Shown here: positions 24,904-33,026 of the stretch, piece after piece
Layout: the number at the start of each line of letters is the position of its first letter
Numbering within the stretch: position 1 is the first letter of the stretch
Assembly (NCBI GenBank): GCA_049688015.1
Contig: JBAVJZ010000153.1
Span: forward strand, 1 to 38,730
From: CSP1-8 sp049688015
GTDB taxonomy: Bacteria > Desulfobacterota > Deferrimicrobia > Deferrimicrobiales > Deferrimicrobiaceae
Direction: 5' to 3'
Length of the DNA: 38,730 nucleotides
The notes under the pieces: model-generated
The model's input: the letters and a program-made list of their open reading frames with translations, nothing else
Told to the model about the DNA's origin: nothing
The model's database searches: none
Position numbers and translations under genes: made by a program

Positions 24904-25391
24904 ACCCGAAATGGTACCTCGTCAAGACGAAGCCGCGGAACGAAGAAAAGATCTTTTCCCGGCTAACCGAGGCGGGTTTTTCCTGCCTCTTCCCCAGGAT
25001 CCGGAAGAAGTCCCGCAAGAGGGAACAGCCCGATATCCGCCCCCTCTTCCCCACCTATCTGTTCGTCCGGTTCGCCCTCGGTCAACTGCGCACGATCCGG
25101 TACACGCGGGGCGTGGCCAAGGTCGTCTCCTTCGGGCCGGAGCCCCAGGAAGTCGGCGAGGACATCATCGCGGCGGTGCGCGAACGCATGGACGAAGAGG
25201 GGACCGTCACGCTGGTCAGCCCACCGGCGAACTGGAAGCCGGGCGACAAGATCCGTATCGGCGAGGGACCGTTCGAGGGACTGGAGGCGATATTTCTGGA
25301 GGAACTGCCCGACCGGGACAGGGTGATACTTCTTCTTGATGCGGTTTCCTCCTTCCGGGTGACACTCCACAAGGAGATGATCGAGCGGTAG
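24900..25391 (+). CDS. RfaH-like NusG paralogue, transcription elongation factor
   Basis: This 163-residue protein matches the length of E. coli RfaH (162). The N-terminal NGN domain starts WYLVKTKPRNEEKIFSRL, then PLFPTYLFVRF and RGVAKVVSFG, all hallmarks of RfaH/NusG. The C-terminal KOW domain begins WKPGDKIRIGEGPFEGLEAIF. RfaH-type proteins bind paused RNA polymerase at an ops DNA element and suppress termination across long surface-polysaccharide operons. GTG 24900 forms a GTGA overlap with the fcl stop; an alternative start at 24861 lies inside fcl. A general NusG would normally sit with secE/rplK, so a specialised role fits. An ops-like sequence overlaps its stop. Confidence 0.85.
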   Translation: MNPKWYLVKTKPRNEEKIFSRLTEAGFSCLFPRIRKKSRKREQPDIRPLFPTYLFVRFALGQLRTIRYTRGVAKVVSFGPEPQEVGEDIIAAVRERMDEEGTVTLVSPPANWKPGDKIRIGEGPFEGLEAIFLEELPDRDRVILLLDAVSSFRVTLHKEMIER

Positions 25392-25398
25392 CCGGCTT
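25385..25398 (+). promoter_or_regulatory. ops-like element at the end of the RfaH-like gene
   Basis: GCGGTAGCCGGCTT matches the enterobacterial ops/JUMPstart sequence (GCGGTAGCGTGCTT) at 12 of 14 positions, including eight in a row. It lies about 130 bases upstream of the wzi-like gene and includes the rfaH-like stop codon. A GGCGGTAG also occurs inside a coding gene at 17705-17712, so the core alone can arise by chance. Confidence 0.35.
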
Positions 25399-25523
25399 CC
25401 CGGGAATATCGATTGGCGGCCACGCTTTCCGCATGGTAATAAGAACAGAAATCGGGGTCGGACATTACGTATCGCTCAAAAAAGAGATACAGCATTCGGA
25501 TTTCTCGTCGGAGGCTGCCTGCC

Positions 25524-27092
25524 GTGTTGACCTGTCGAAGCGACCGAGGAGCGTATTCGGGAAAAACAGTGCGCGTCTTCCCTCCTTCCTCTCTCCGGCT
25601 TGCCTGTACTCTGGCTGTCCTTATCTCCCTTTTCCTTGCCTCCCCGGTTCCCGCAGCCGATCTTTTCCTGAACGACGAACCGGAAGTCTACGCGGCGATC
25701 GACAAGCTGAACGCGCTGGGCTACCTTCCCGGACTTCTCGCCAATACCCGGCCCTACTCCCTCCTGGCTGTCCGGGCGGCGACGAACACCATGACGAGTT
25801 TTGCCTCCCCTGACCGCTTCGAGGGGGATCTCCTCCGGTGGGTCGCCTCTTATGTCGCCCCGAAGCGGATGGGGCGATTGACGGCAGGAGTGGCCTTCTC
25901 GGACGCGCGGTTTACCCTCCCCAACAACGAGGGGATCCCCACGCCGGACGGGTGGTCAGGTTGGGCGTCGGTCGCCATGCGGGAGGAGACGACCCCCCTG
26001 GTGAACGGCCAGCTCCGCTACACGTACTTCCACGGTGAAGGAGGGGACGACGGGAACCGCCTGCTCGACACCTCCCTCGAGGTCGGATACCGGTATTTCG
26101 CCGTCCAGACTGGGAGAATTTCCACCTGGGACGGCCCTGGCCGCCATGGCGCCCTCGTCTTCACCAACAACGCCGCCCCGTATTTCGGAGTCCGGATTCA
26201 CAACCCGGAACCGATACCGATGACGGGCCGGTTCCGTTTCCTCGGGAACATCCAGTACGGGTTCTTCGCCGCCCGGATGGAGAAGGCGGACCAGTACTCC
26301 CATTCGATCCTTGTGGGGACGCGGCTCGCCGCGCGCCCTGCCGGATGGCTGGAGTTCGGGTTCTCCCGGGCGCTCCATTACGGCGGGGAGGGGCGCAGCG
26401 ATGATCTCTCCGAGTTCTTCACCGACTATTTCGGGAACAACGATCCGTCGGATCGCAGCAACTCGCTCGCAGGGTTCGACATCACCCTCACGCTTCCCTT
26501 CTCGTTCCAGCCCGTGCAGGCATACTGGGAGAGCGCCGTGGAGGACAGCAGCCACATAGGCAATATTTTCCTCCCCTGGGCAAGCAGGGGGGCCCATCTC
26601 TACGGTCTCTACTTCCCGAAGGTCCTGGGCGCCTCCCGCCTCGACCTGCGGGCCGAGTACGCCGACACGTTCAGCGGTGAGGCGAAGGACGACAACTGGT
26701 ACGATCATTCCGTCTATCCTCACCGTTACCGGAGTGAGATCCTCGGACATGCGATGGGCGGAAGCTCCCGCGACTGGTTTGTCGAGTCGCACTACTATTT
26801 TCTTCCCGCTACGTACGCCGAGGCTTCCTACGAAAAGGTGCTGCACGACGGCGGCGACCTCAAGGGAGAGCGACGTTCGATCGTCTCTGCGGGACTCATC
26901 TCGTGGCTTACGAAATCGTGGCGCGGCGAGGTGCACGCCGCATGGGACCACGCAAATGCGCCGGAAGGGACGCAGGGGCAGGGCGGTACCGCCTTCGCGG
27001 CATGGGTCGAGCTTTCCTGGCAGACGGACATTCTGGTCCCTTCGGACGAGGAGGCACCACCGGTGCGGGAACACGGGAGAATCGTGCCATGA
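25524..27092 (+). CDS. Wzi-family capsule assembly outer-membrane protein
   Basis: This 522-residue protein has a secretion signal followed by a long, aromatic, alternating sequence typical of an outer-membrane beta-barrel. Wzi-like features include DEPEVYAAIDKLNALGYLPGLLANTRPYS after the signal, the FFAARMEKADQYSHSILVGTRL and FGNNDPSDRSN segments and LYFPKVLGASRLDLRAEYADTF. Wzi helps hold capsule at the surface. The first start is GTG 25524, with GGAGG at 25510-25514 nine bases upstream. The later GTG 25569 gives a more compact signal peptide (hydrophobic core LACTLAVLISLFL, cleavage after PVPA). Both are possible. It pairs with the export gene 82 bases downstream. Confidence 0.78.
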   Translation: MLTCRSDRGAYSGKTVRVFPPSSLRLACTLAVLISLFLASPVPAADLFLNDEPEVYAAIDKLNALGYLPGLLANTRPYSLLAVRAATNTMTSFASPDRFEGDLLRWVASYVAPKRMGRLTAGVAFSDARFTLPNNEGIPTPDGWSGWASVAMREETTPLVNGQLRYTYFHGEGGDDGNRLLDTSLEVGYRYFAVQTGRISTWDGPGRHGALVFTNNAAPYFGVRIHNPEPIPMTGRFRFLGNIQYGFFAARMEKADQYSHSILVGTRLAARPAGWLEFGFSRALHYGGEGRSDDLSEFFTDYFGNNDPSDRSNSLAGFDITLTLPFSFQPVQAYWESAVEDSSHIGNIFLPWASRGAHLYGLYFPKVLGASRLDLRAEYADTFSGEAKDDNWYDHSVYPHRYRSEILGHAMGGSSRDWFVESHYYFLPATYAEASYEKVLHDGGDLKGERRSIVSAGLISWLTKSWRGEVHAAWDHANAPEGTQGQGGTAFAAWVELSWQTDILVPSDEEAPPVREHGRIVP

Positions 27093-27174
27093 GACGCCGG
27101 CCGGTTCGTTCCGCTTGGCCTCGCGTCCCGCATCGAGTACTATCACGACCTATTCTCCGTTTCCCGGAAGGGTG

Positions 27175-29739
27175 ATGATGGCAGGAACGTTTACGCGTCG
27201 CATGACGGGGATCGCCTGGGGAGTCCGGCTCCTCCGTGTGGCCTTATTTCCGGGGGTTATTCTTCTTGGGCTTCCCGTGCTCCCCGCCAGTGCACAAGCG
27301 CCGGCCGGGATCACGTCCCAGCAGGTGGACGCGGCGAAGCAGGCGATAGAAAGCGGAGCCGCCTTGCCTCCCGGCGCGACCGAGGCGCTGGAGGCTCACC
27401 CCGGGCTCAAGGAGCAACTTCCCCCCGAGATACGGGAGAAACTGAAGGAGGGGGACAAAGCGCCGGAGGCCGGGGGAGCGCCTTCCGCCCCGCCGGCACC
27501 GGAGCAGGCGGCTCTCGCCCCATACGACTGGAAATTCTCCATCTACGTCTCCGGGCTCTTCTCCAAGCGTCTTCACGAGGCGGAGCTGAGGACGCTTTCC
27601 CACTTCGGCCACGAGATCTTCGCCCCGCGTCCCGGAAGGGCATCCATCCTGGAAAACATGCCGGTCTCTCCGATGTACATCATCGGGCCCGGCGACGAGG
27701 TCGTCGTCCGCCTCTGGGGGCGGATGGAGGGGACGTACCGGATGGTGGTCGACCGGGACGGGAAGATCTTCTTCCCGAAGATCGGCTCCCTCTACGTGGC
27801 GGGCAAGACCTTCGACGAACTCAAGGCGTTTATCCGGGGAAAGGTCGGAAACATTGCGGAGGTCTCCTCGGACGTATCCCTCGGGCAGATGAAGGGGATT
27901 CGCGTCTCCGTGGTGGGGGAGGTCCGGGCCCCGGGGTGGTACAACGTCTCCTCCCTTCACACGGCTCTCCAGGTCCTTTCCCTGGCGGGGGGAGTCAAGG
28001 ACATCGGTTCCCTTCGCCGCATCGAGCTGCGCCGGGGAGGGGAAACCGTCGAGACGATCGACCTGTACGACTTCCTGCTCCGCGGAGACAGCAGGGCGGA
28101 CACGAGGCTTCTGCAGGGGGACACGATCTTCGTCCCCGTGGTGGGAACTCTCGTGGCGCTCGCCGGAGAGGTGCGCCGGCCCGCGATATACGAGCTGGGG
28201 AAGGAGAGTACCCTTCGGGAACTTGTGGAAATGGGAGGAGGTTTCGCCCCCGCCGCCTACAAGCGGCGCGTCCAGGTCGAGCGGCTCGAGGGGCACATCG
28301 CCAAGATCGTCCTCGACGTGGACGCCGAGGACCTGGAGAAGGGGGGGGCGTCCTTTCCGCTGGCCGACGGCGACATAGTCCGGATCCTGCCCATCACGCT
28401 CGCGGACGTCAATGCCGTCACCCTGGAAGGAAACGTCATGCGCCCGGGCAAGTACGAGCTCAAGCCCGGAATGACGGTGGGGGATCTCCTACCGGACCTA
28501 AAGGCGTTTCTTCCTGAAACGTATTTCGACTACGCGCTCCTCGCGAGGCTTGCCCTCCCGGATATGACCGAGGAGATCATCCCGGTCAACCTTCGCCGGA
28601 TCGTCATCGACCGGGATGCGTCGGCCGACATCGCCCTTCAACCGCTGGACACGCTGACGGTGTACCGCAGGACCGCGTTCCTGGACAAGCCGAAGGCCTT
28701 GGTGCAGGGCGAGGTCCGCCGTCCCGGCCGGTACGAAATCTTTCCCGGGATGCGCATATCCGACCTGGTCAAGCTCGGCGGGGATCTTACCCCGAATGCG
28801 TCCCTGGAGGTGGCGGAACTTACCCGGTTCGATGCGCAGAGGAAAACGTCCCTGGTGACGGTCCGCCTCGGGGAAGCCCTCGCGGGGAACGAATCGGAGA
28901 ATCTCCCGTTACAGGACGAGGACGTCCTGATCGTCCGGCCGATACCGGATTTCCAGGAGATCCGCTTCGTGACCGTCATGGGGGAGGTGCGCTCCCCCGG
29001 CGTCTACACGGTCAGCAGGGGGGAACGGTTGAGCTCCCTGATCGAACGGGCGAACGGGTTTACCCCGGACGCCTACCTCCGGGCGGCGCAGTTCACCCGC
29101 GTGTCGACGCGGAAATCCCAGCAGGAGGCGATCGAGAAGCTGATCGAGGACCTCGAGGTGGAAGTGGCGCAGCGGGCGCAGGAGGTAACCGGAGCTCTCA
29201 GCAAGGAAGACATCGAGGCGAACAGGCAGCTGCTCGATGCCCGCCACTCCCTCATCGCGAAGCTGAAAAAAGTCAGGGCGAAAGGGCGGGTGGTCATCCG
29301 GCTTGCGGCGGCCGACAAGCTGAAGGGTACGGCCTCCGACATCCTGCTCGAGGACGGCGATCGCCTCGAGGTCCCCAGGAAGCAGGACGTGGTCAACGTC
29401 GTCGGCCGCGTGTACAACCCGACCGGTGTGGTCTACGATCCGGCCAACGACCGGCTGGGTCACTACCTCGACACGGTGGGCGGTCCCACCAAGAGCGCCG
29501 ACCGGGACCAGATCTTCCTGATCAGGGCCGACGGCTCTGTCGTCACAAAGGAGAATGTGGGGGGAAGCTTCTTCGTGTTCGGCGAAGGCGGTCTGATGTC
29601 GGCGCGTGTGGAACCGGGCGACTCGATCGTCGTGCCGGAGAAGCTGATCGAGACGCCCCTGATGAAGGACGTGAAGGACATCACGCAGATCCTGTACCAG
29701 ATCGCCGTTGCGACCGGGGTGCTCTTCCTGGCGTTCTGA
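27175..29739 (+). CDS. Polysaccharide export protein (OPX, Wza-like) with six SLBB repeats
   Basis: This 854-residue protein is far longer than E. coli Wza (about 380). A signal peptide (to about residue 41, ending ASAQA) has no lipobox cysteine. A low-complexity Ala/Pro stretch follows, then the Poly_export domain from about 168 (YIIGPGDEVVVRLWG). Six SLBB-like repeats begin VVGEVRAPGWY, LAGEVRRPAIY, LEGNVMRPGKY, VQGEVRRPGRY, VMGEVRSPGVY and VVGRVYNPTGV. Between repeats five and six lies a charged helical insert (about 643-705) that looks like a coiled coil. The extreme C-terminus (LYQIAVATGVLFLAF) is hydrophobic and could be a membrane or pore helix. ATG 27175 or 27178 starts it. No Wzc-like kinase is adjacent. 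Confidence 0.9.
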   Translation: MMAGTFTRRMTGIAWGVRLLRVALFPGVILLGLPVLPASAQAPAGITSQQVDAAKQAIESGAALPPGATEALEAHPGLKEQLPPEIREKLKEGDKAPEAGGAPSAPPAPEQAALAPYDWKFSIYVSGLFSKRLHEAELRTLSHFGHEIFAPRPGRASILENMPVSPMYIIGPGDEVVVRLWGRMEGTYRMVVDRDGKIFFPKIGSLYVAGKTFDELKAFIRGKVGNIAEVSSDVSLGQMKGIRVSVVGEVRAPGWYNVSSLHTALQVLSLAGGVKDIGSLRRIELRRGGETVETIDLYDFLLRGDSRADTRLLQGDTIFVPVVGTLVALAGEVRRPAIYELGKESTLRELVEMGGGFAPAAYKRRVQVERLEGHIAKIVLDVDAEDLEKGGASFPLADGDIVRILPITLADVNAVTLEGNVMRPGKYELKPGMTVGDLLPDLKAFLPETYFDYALLARLALPDMTEEIIPVNLRRIVIDRDASADIALQPLDTLTVYRRTAFLDKPKALVQGEVRRPGRYEIFPGMRISDLVKLGGDLTPNASLEVAELTRFDAQRKTSLVTVRLGEALAGNESENLPLQDEDVLIVRPIPDFQEIRFVTVMGEVRSPGVYTVSRGERLSSLIERANGFTPDAYLRAAQFTRVSTRKSQQEAIEKLIEDLEVEVAQRAQEVTGALSKEDIEANRQLLDARHSLIAKLKKVRAKGRVVIRLAAADKLKGTASDILLEDGDRLEVPRKQDVVNVVGRVYNPTGVVYDPANDRLGHYLDTVGGPTKSADRDQIFLIRADGSVVTKENVGGSFFVFGEGGLMSARVEPGDSIVVPEKLIETPLMKDVKDITQILYQIAVATGVLFLAF

Positions 29740-29951
29740 GACGGGAAGTCGGCACACCGGCTGTTGCCAGAAGGGCTTGACCAGGCCCATCTTCCCGGCA
29801 GGTCCGCCATGGGGACGTCTTCCCCCCGGGAACGCAATCCGGCGAGCCGCGGGAATTCCCCTTCAGCCGGGTATTTGCTATCATAAACCGGTTTTGGAAA
29901 TTCCGTATTTCCGGCGTTTCCCGGAGATTTGCAGACAAGGAGGCGCGATCG
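29740..29951 (+). other. Intergenic region upstream of ugd
   Basis: This 212-base gap has a weak hairpin (GGGGA 29811-29815 with TCCCC 29821-29825) without a T-run. It also holds the promoter candidate near 29876. I see no gene or repeat in it. Confidence 0.4.
29876..29884 (+). promoter_or_regulatory. Candidate extended -10 promoter for ugd
   Basis: TGC-TATCAT (29876-29884) fits an extended -10 element. The -35 region at 17 bases (TTCCCC) is poor. The same TATCAT hexamer appears as the -10 before etfB. The start of ugd is about 60 bases downstream, with AAGGAGG just upstream of its ATG. Confidence 0.4.
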
Positions 29952-31304
29952 ATGAACGTAGGCGTAATCGGAACCGGCTACGTCGGCCTGGTAACCGGGG
30001 TGTGCCTGGCCGAGCGGGGCAACAAGGTCTTCTGCGTCGACAACAATCCGAACGTGGTGGAAAGACTCCGCTCCGGGGAGATCACGATCTACGAGCCGGG
30101 ACTCGAGGATATCTTCCTGCGCAACCTGAAGAAGGAGCGGATCGAGTTCTCGGGGGACCTGGAGTCGGCTGTGCTCAAGTCGCAGGTCGTTTTCCTGTGC
30201 CTTCCGACGCCCCCGGACGAGGACGGCTCCGCGGATCTCCAATACATCCTCGCCGTCGCGGACCAGATCGGGAAGGTCCTGGCCAACAACGCCGGCGCCG
30301 GGCACAAGGTGATCGTCGACAAGAGCACCGTCCCGGTGGGGACGAGCGAAAAAGTCGATGCAGCCATCCGGAAACACCTCGATTCGAAGTTCGAGTTCGA
30401 CGTGGTCTCCAACCCGGAATTCCTCCGGGAAGGATTCGCAGTCGAGGATTTCCTTCGGCCCGAGCGCGTGGTGATCGGCTCACGGAGCGAGCGGGCGATC
30501 GCGCTTCTCAATGACCTGTTCGAGCCGTTTATTCCCGCCGGAAGTTCCGTGATCGTCATGGACGAGAAGAGCGCCGAGGTGACCAAGTACGCGGCCAACT
30601 CCTTTCTCGCCATGAAGATCTCCTACATGAACGACCTGGCCAACTTCTGCGACGCCGTCGGGGCCGATGTGGAGATGGTCCGGGAGGGGGTCGGGTCCGA
30701 CTCCCGGATAGGCAGAAAATACCTCTTCCCGGGGCTTGGATACGGCGGATCGTGCCTCCCGAAAGACGTGAAGGCCCTCCTGAAGACCGCTCAGAACGCC
30801 GGGACGCCGCTCACCATTCTGCAGTCGGTGGAGGAGATCAACCAGGAGCAGCGCAGGCGCTTCTACCGAAAGGTGGAGAGGCATTTCAAGGGGAAGCTCG
30901 AGGGGATTCGGGTGGCGATCTGGGGCTTGGCGTTCAAGCCGAACACCGATGACGTGCGCGAGGCGCCGGTCTTCTACATCATCGATGAGATGCTCAAGGC
31001 GAAAGCCCACGTCTCCGTCTTCGACCCCGAAGCGATAAAGAACGTGAAGGCGAAATACGGGGACCGGCTCGAGTACGCCGAATCCTCCTACGGCGCTCTC
31101 CAGGGGGCGGACGCGTTGATCGTCGTCACCGAGTGGAACGAGTTTCGCAAGCCAGATTTTAGGCTGATGAAGGACCTGATGCGGCAGCCGGTAATCTTCG
31201 ACGGCCGCAACATCTACGATCCCGTGAAGATCCGGGAACGCGGGTTCTTCTACCACTCGATCGGGCGCAAGTCGGTCGAGGCAAACGCACCCGCGTCCGC
31301 CTGA
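29952..31304 (+). CDS. ugd: UDP-glucose 6-dehydrogenase
   Basis: This 450-residue enzyme oxidises UDP-glucose twice to UDP-glucuronate with NAD. The N-terminal Rossmann loop is VIGTGYVGLVTG (5-16). VDKSTVPVGT and NPEFLREG are the conserved mid-domain blocks, and the catalytic cysteine is C268 in GYGGSCLPKD. WGLAFKPNTDDVREAP is the C-terminal hinge. This class is the UDP-glucose type, unlike the UDP-GlcNAc-type dehydrogenase at 36351. It gives UDP-GlcA for the surface glycan or for later uronic acid-derived sugars. It has its own promoter candidate. A 144-base gap with a structured leader separates it from rmlA. Confidence 0.92.
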   Translation: MNVGVIGTGYVGLVTGVCLAERGNKVFCVDNNPNVVERLRSGEITIYEPGLEDIFLRNLKKERIEFSGDLESAVLKSQVVFLCLPTPPDEDGSADLQYILAVADQIGKVLANNAGAGHKVIVDKSTVPVGTSEKVDAAIRKHLDSKFEFDVVSNPEFLREGFAVEDFLRPERVVIGSRSERAIALLNDLFEPFIPAGSSVIVMDEKSAEVTKYAANSFLAMKISYMNDLANFCDAVGADVEMVREGVGSDSRIGRKYLFPGLGYGGSCLPKDVKALLKTAQNAGTPLTILQSVEEINQEQRRRFYRKVERHFKGKLEGIRVAIWGLAFKPNTDDVREAPVFYIIDEMLKAKAHVSVFDPEAIKNVKAKYGDRLEYAESSYGALQGADALIVVTEWNEFRKPDFRLMKDLMRQPVIFDGRNIYDPVKIRERGFFYHSIGRKSVEANAPASA

Positions 31305-31330
31305 CCACCCGTGCCGGCAACGTGAATACG

Positions 31331-31424
31331 GGGACGCTGCTTTACTAATCGAAGGAACGATCTGGCGCCGACAAGAGTGGCGCCGGGAGACAGTTAGGCA
31401 ACGTCCCGGTACCGAACACGGGAC
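31331..31424 (+). ncRNA. Candidate structured 5' leader RNA upstream of rmlA
   Basis: GGGACG (31331-31336) pairs with CGTCCC (31402-31407) and encloses two hairpins. The first is ATCG/CGAT with loop AAGGAA (31348-31361). The second is an eight-pair stem 31362-31369/31379-31386 with a nine-base loop. This is a three-way-junction shape. The closing strand can instead pair 3': GTCCCG (31403-31408) with CGGGAC (31419-31424), a six-pair hairpin 14 bases before the rmlA Shine-Dalgarno (31439-31443). Two mutually exclusive states resemble a riboswitch or attenuator. I do not recognise a known class. Pairings are seen; function is inferred. Confidence 0.4.
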
Positions 31425-31448
31425 TAGTCGGTTCTGTGGGAGGGGAAG

Positions 31449-32513
31449 ATGAAGGGACTGGTGTTAAGCGGAGGAAAGGGGACGCGCCTCCGGCCGATCA
31501 CCTTCACGAGCGCCAAGCAGCTCCTACCCATCGCCAACAAGCCCGTTCTTTTTTACTGCCTCGAGCAGTTGGCCGTCGCGGGGGTGACAGACATCGGGAT
31601 CGTCGTGGGGGAGACGCGCGAAGAGATCCGCCAGGCGGTCGGCGACGGCGCACGGTTCGGTGTTCGGGTGACCTACATCGAGCAGGACCGTCCCGGCGGG
31701 CTGGCTCACGCCGTGATGGTGTCGGAGGAATTCCTGAAGAGCGACCCCTTCATCATGGTTCTGGGCGACAACCTCCTGCGGGACGGGGTGACCTCGATCG
31801 TCGAGGAGTTCCGGACCCGCCCGACCAACTGCCAGATCCTGCTGACCCGCGTAAAGGACCCCGGGCAGTTCGGCGTGGTGGAGCTGCGCGACGGAAAGGT
31901 CATCCGCCTCGTGGAGAAGCCGAAGGAGTTCGTCTCCGACCTGGCGCTGGTGGGCGTTTACCTCTTCGATTCCAACGTGTTCAACGCGGTCAAGGAGATC
32001 AAACCCTCCTTCCGGGGGGAGCTCGAGATCACCGACGCGATCCAGTGGCTGGTGAGCAACGGCTACACCGTGCGGCCGCACCTCGTCACAGGATGGTGGA
32101 AGGACACGGGGAAGCTCTCGGACATCCTCGAGGCGAACCGGATGGTCCTCGACGGGATCGAGGAGGCGCTCCAGGGCCGGGTCGACGAGAGGAGCCGCGT
32201 GGAGTTCAAGGTGTCTCTCGCCGAGGACGCGGTCGTGGAGAACAGCGTCATCCGGGGGCCGGCGGCGATCGGGCCGGGGACGCGGATCGAGAATTCCTAT
32301 GTGGGGCCCTTCACCTCGATCGCGGGCGGCTGCACGATCCGGAACGTCGAGGTGGAGCACAGCATCATCCTCGAGGGATGCGTGATCGAAGGGGCCGGGG
32401 CGCGGATCATCGATTCCCTGCTCGGGCGGAGCGTGTCCATTCGCAAGGGGGACGGCCAGCCCCGTGCGTATCACTTCATGCTCGGCGATTTCTCGGGGAT
32501 CACCCTGCCCTGA
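31449..32513 (+). CDS. rmlA: Glucose-1-phosphate thymidylyltransferase, long form
   Basis: This 354-residue nucleotidyltransferase makes dTDP-glucose from dTTP and glucose-1-phosphate. GLVLSGGKGTRLRPIT is the nucleotide loop, AKQLLPIANKP the sugar-nucleotide block and MVLGDNLL the metal Asp site. After about residue 240 a left-handed beta-helix of hexapeptide-like repeats (VVENSVIRGPAAIGPGT and similar) makes it the long form rather than the 290-residue RfbA. GGAGG at 31439-31443 lies five bases before ATG 31449. It heads the rmlA / rmlC-like / rmlB / vanZ operon behind the structured leader. Confidence 0.92.
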   Translation: MKGLVLSGGKGTRLRPITFTSAKQLLPIANKPVLFYCLEQLAVAGVTDIGIVVGETREEIRQAVGDGARFGVRVTYIEQDRPGGLAHAVMVSEEFLKSDPFIMVLGDNLLRDGVTSIVEEFRTRPTNCQILLTRVKDPGQFGVVELRDGKVIRLVEKPKEFVSDLALVGVYLFDSNVFNAVKEIKPSFRGELEITDAIQWLVSNGYTVRPHLVTGWWKDTGKLSDILEANRMVLDGIEEALQGRVDERSRVEFKVSLAEDAVVENSVIRGPAAIGPGTRIENSYVGPFTSIAGGCTIRNVEVEHSIILEGCVIEGAGARIIDSLLGRSVSIRKGDGQPRAYHFMLGDFSGITLP

Positions 32514-32570
32514 GACCGGGAAGGACCGGGGCGGGCGAGCGGGAAGAAGGGAAAGGAGGGGAGCACGGAG

Positions 32571-33026
32571 ATGATCGATGGCGTGATGATCAAGCCGCTC
32601 AAGGTGATCCCGGACGAGCGCGGGCGCCTCATGGAGATCCTGCGCTGCGACGACGAGATGTTCCGGAAGTTCGGGCAGGTGTATCTCACCACCGGCTACC
32701 CCGGCGTCGTCAAGGCCTGGCACTACCACAAGACCCAGACCGACCATTTCTGCGTCATCAAGGGGATGATGAAGGTGGTGCTCTACGACTTCCGCGACGG
32801 GTCGCCGACCCGCGGGGAGGTCAACGAGTTCTTTCTGGGAGAACACAGGCCGGTGGCCCTTCGGATTCCCCCCCTTGTCTATCACGGTTTCAAGACCGTC
32901 AGCACGGAGGAGGCTCTCCTGATCAACATCCCCACGGAGCCGTACCGGTACAACGACCCCGACGAGTTTCGCGTCCCCCCGCACGACAACGACATCCCCT
33001 ATTCCTGGGAAAGGAAGGATGGATGA
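32571..33026 (+). CDS. RmlC-like cupin, dTDP-4-keto-6-deoxyhexose epimerase family
   Basis: This protein has 151 residues, shorter than classical RmlC (about 180). KAWHYHKTQTDHFCVIKGMMKVVLYD carries the cupin HxH (H51, H53), IPPLVYHGFKTV the second His region, and TEPYRYNDPDEFRVPPHDNDIPYSW ends like the RmlC nucleotide-binding tail. It isomerises or epimerises C3 and/or C5 of dTDP-4-keto-6-deoxyglucose, or belongs to a 3-epimerase/ketoisomerase subgroup. It follows rmlA by 57 bases and overlaps rmlB by ATGA. No adjacent RmlD is seen, so dTDP-L-rhamnose as the product is not assured. Confidence 0.8.
   Translation: MIDGVMIKPLKVIPDERGRLMEILRCDDEMFRKFGQVYLTTGYPGVVKAWHYHKTQTDHFCVIKGMMKVVLYDFRDGSPTRGEVNEFFLGEHRPVALRIPPLVYHGFKTVSTEEALLINIPTEPYRYNDPDEFRVPPHDNDIPYSWERKDG

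Noticed and set aside
26677..27174. Upstream extension of the OPX reading frame
   Set aside because: It overlaps wzi in another frame. The signal peptide begins at 27175, where a ribosome-binding site is present.
31321..31448. Known riboswitch classes (c-di-GMP GEMM, glutamine glnA, ykkC types) in the rmlA leader
   Set aside because: GAAGGAACG recalls the glnA RNA 3' part, but its partner CGUUC strand is absent. The GEMM CAAA and ACGCAAAG cores are not present either.
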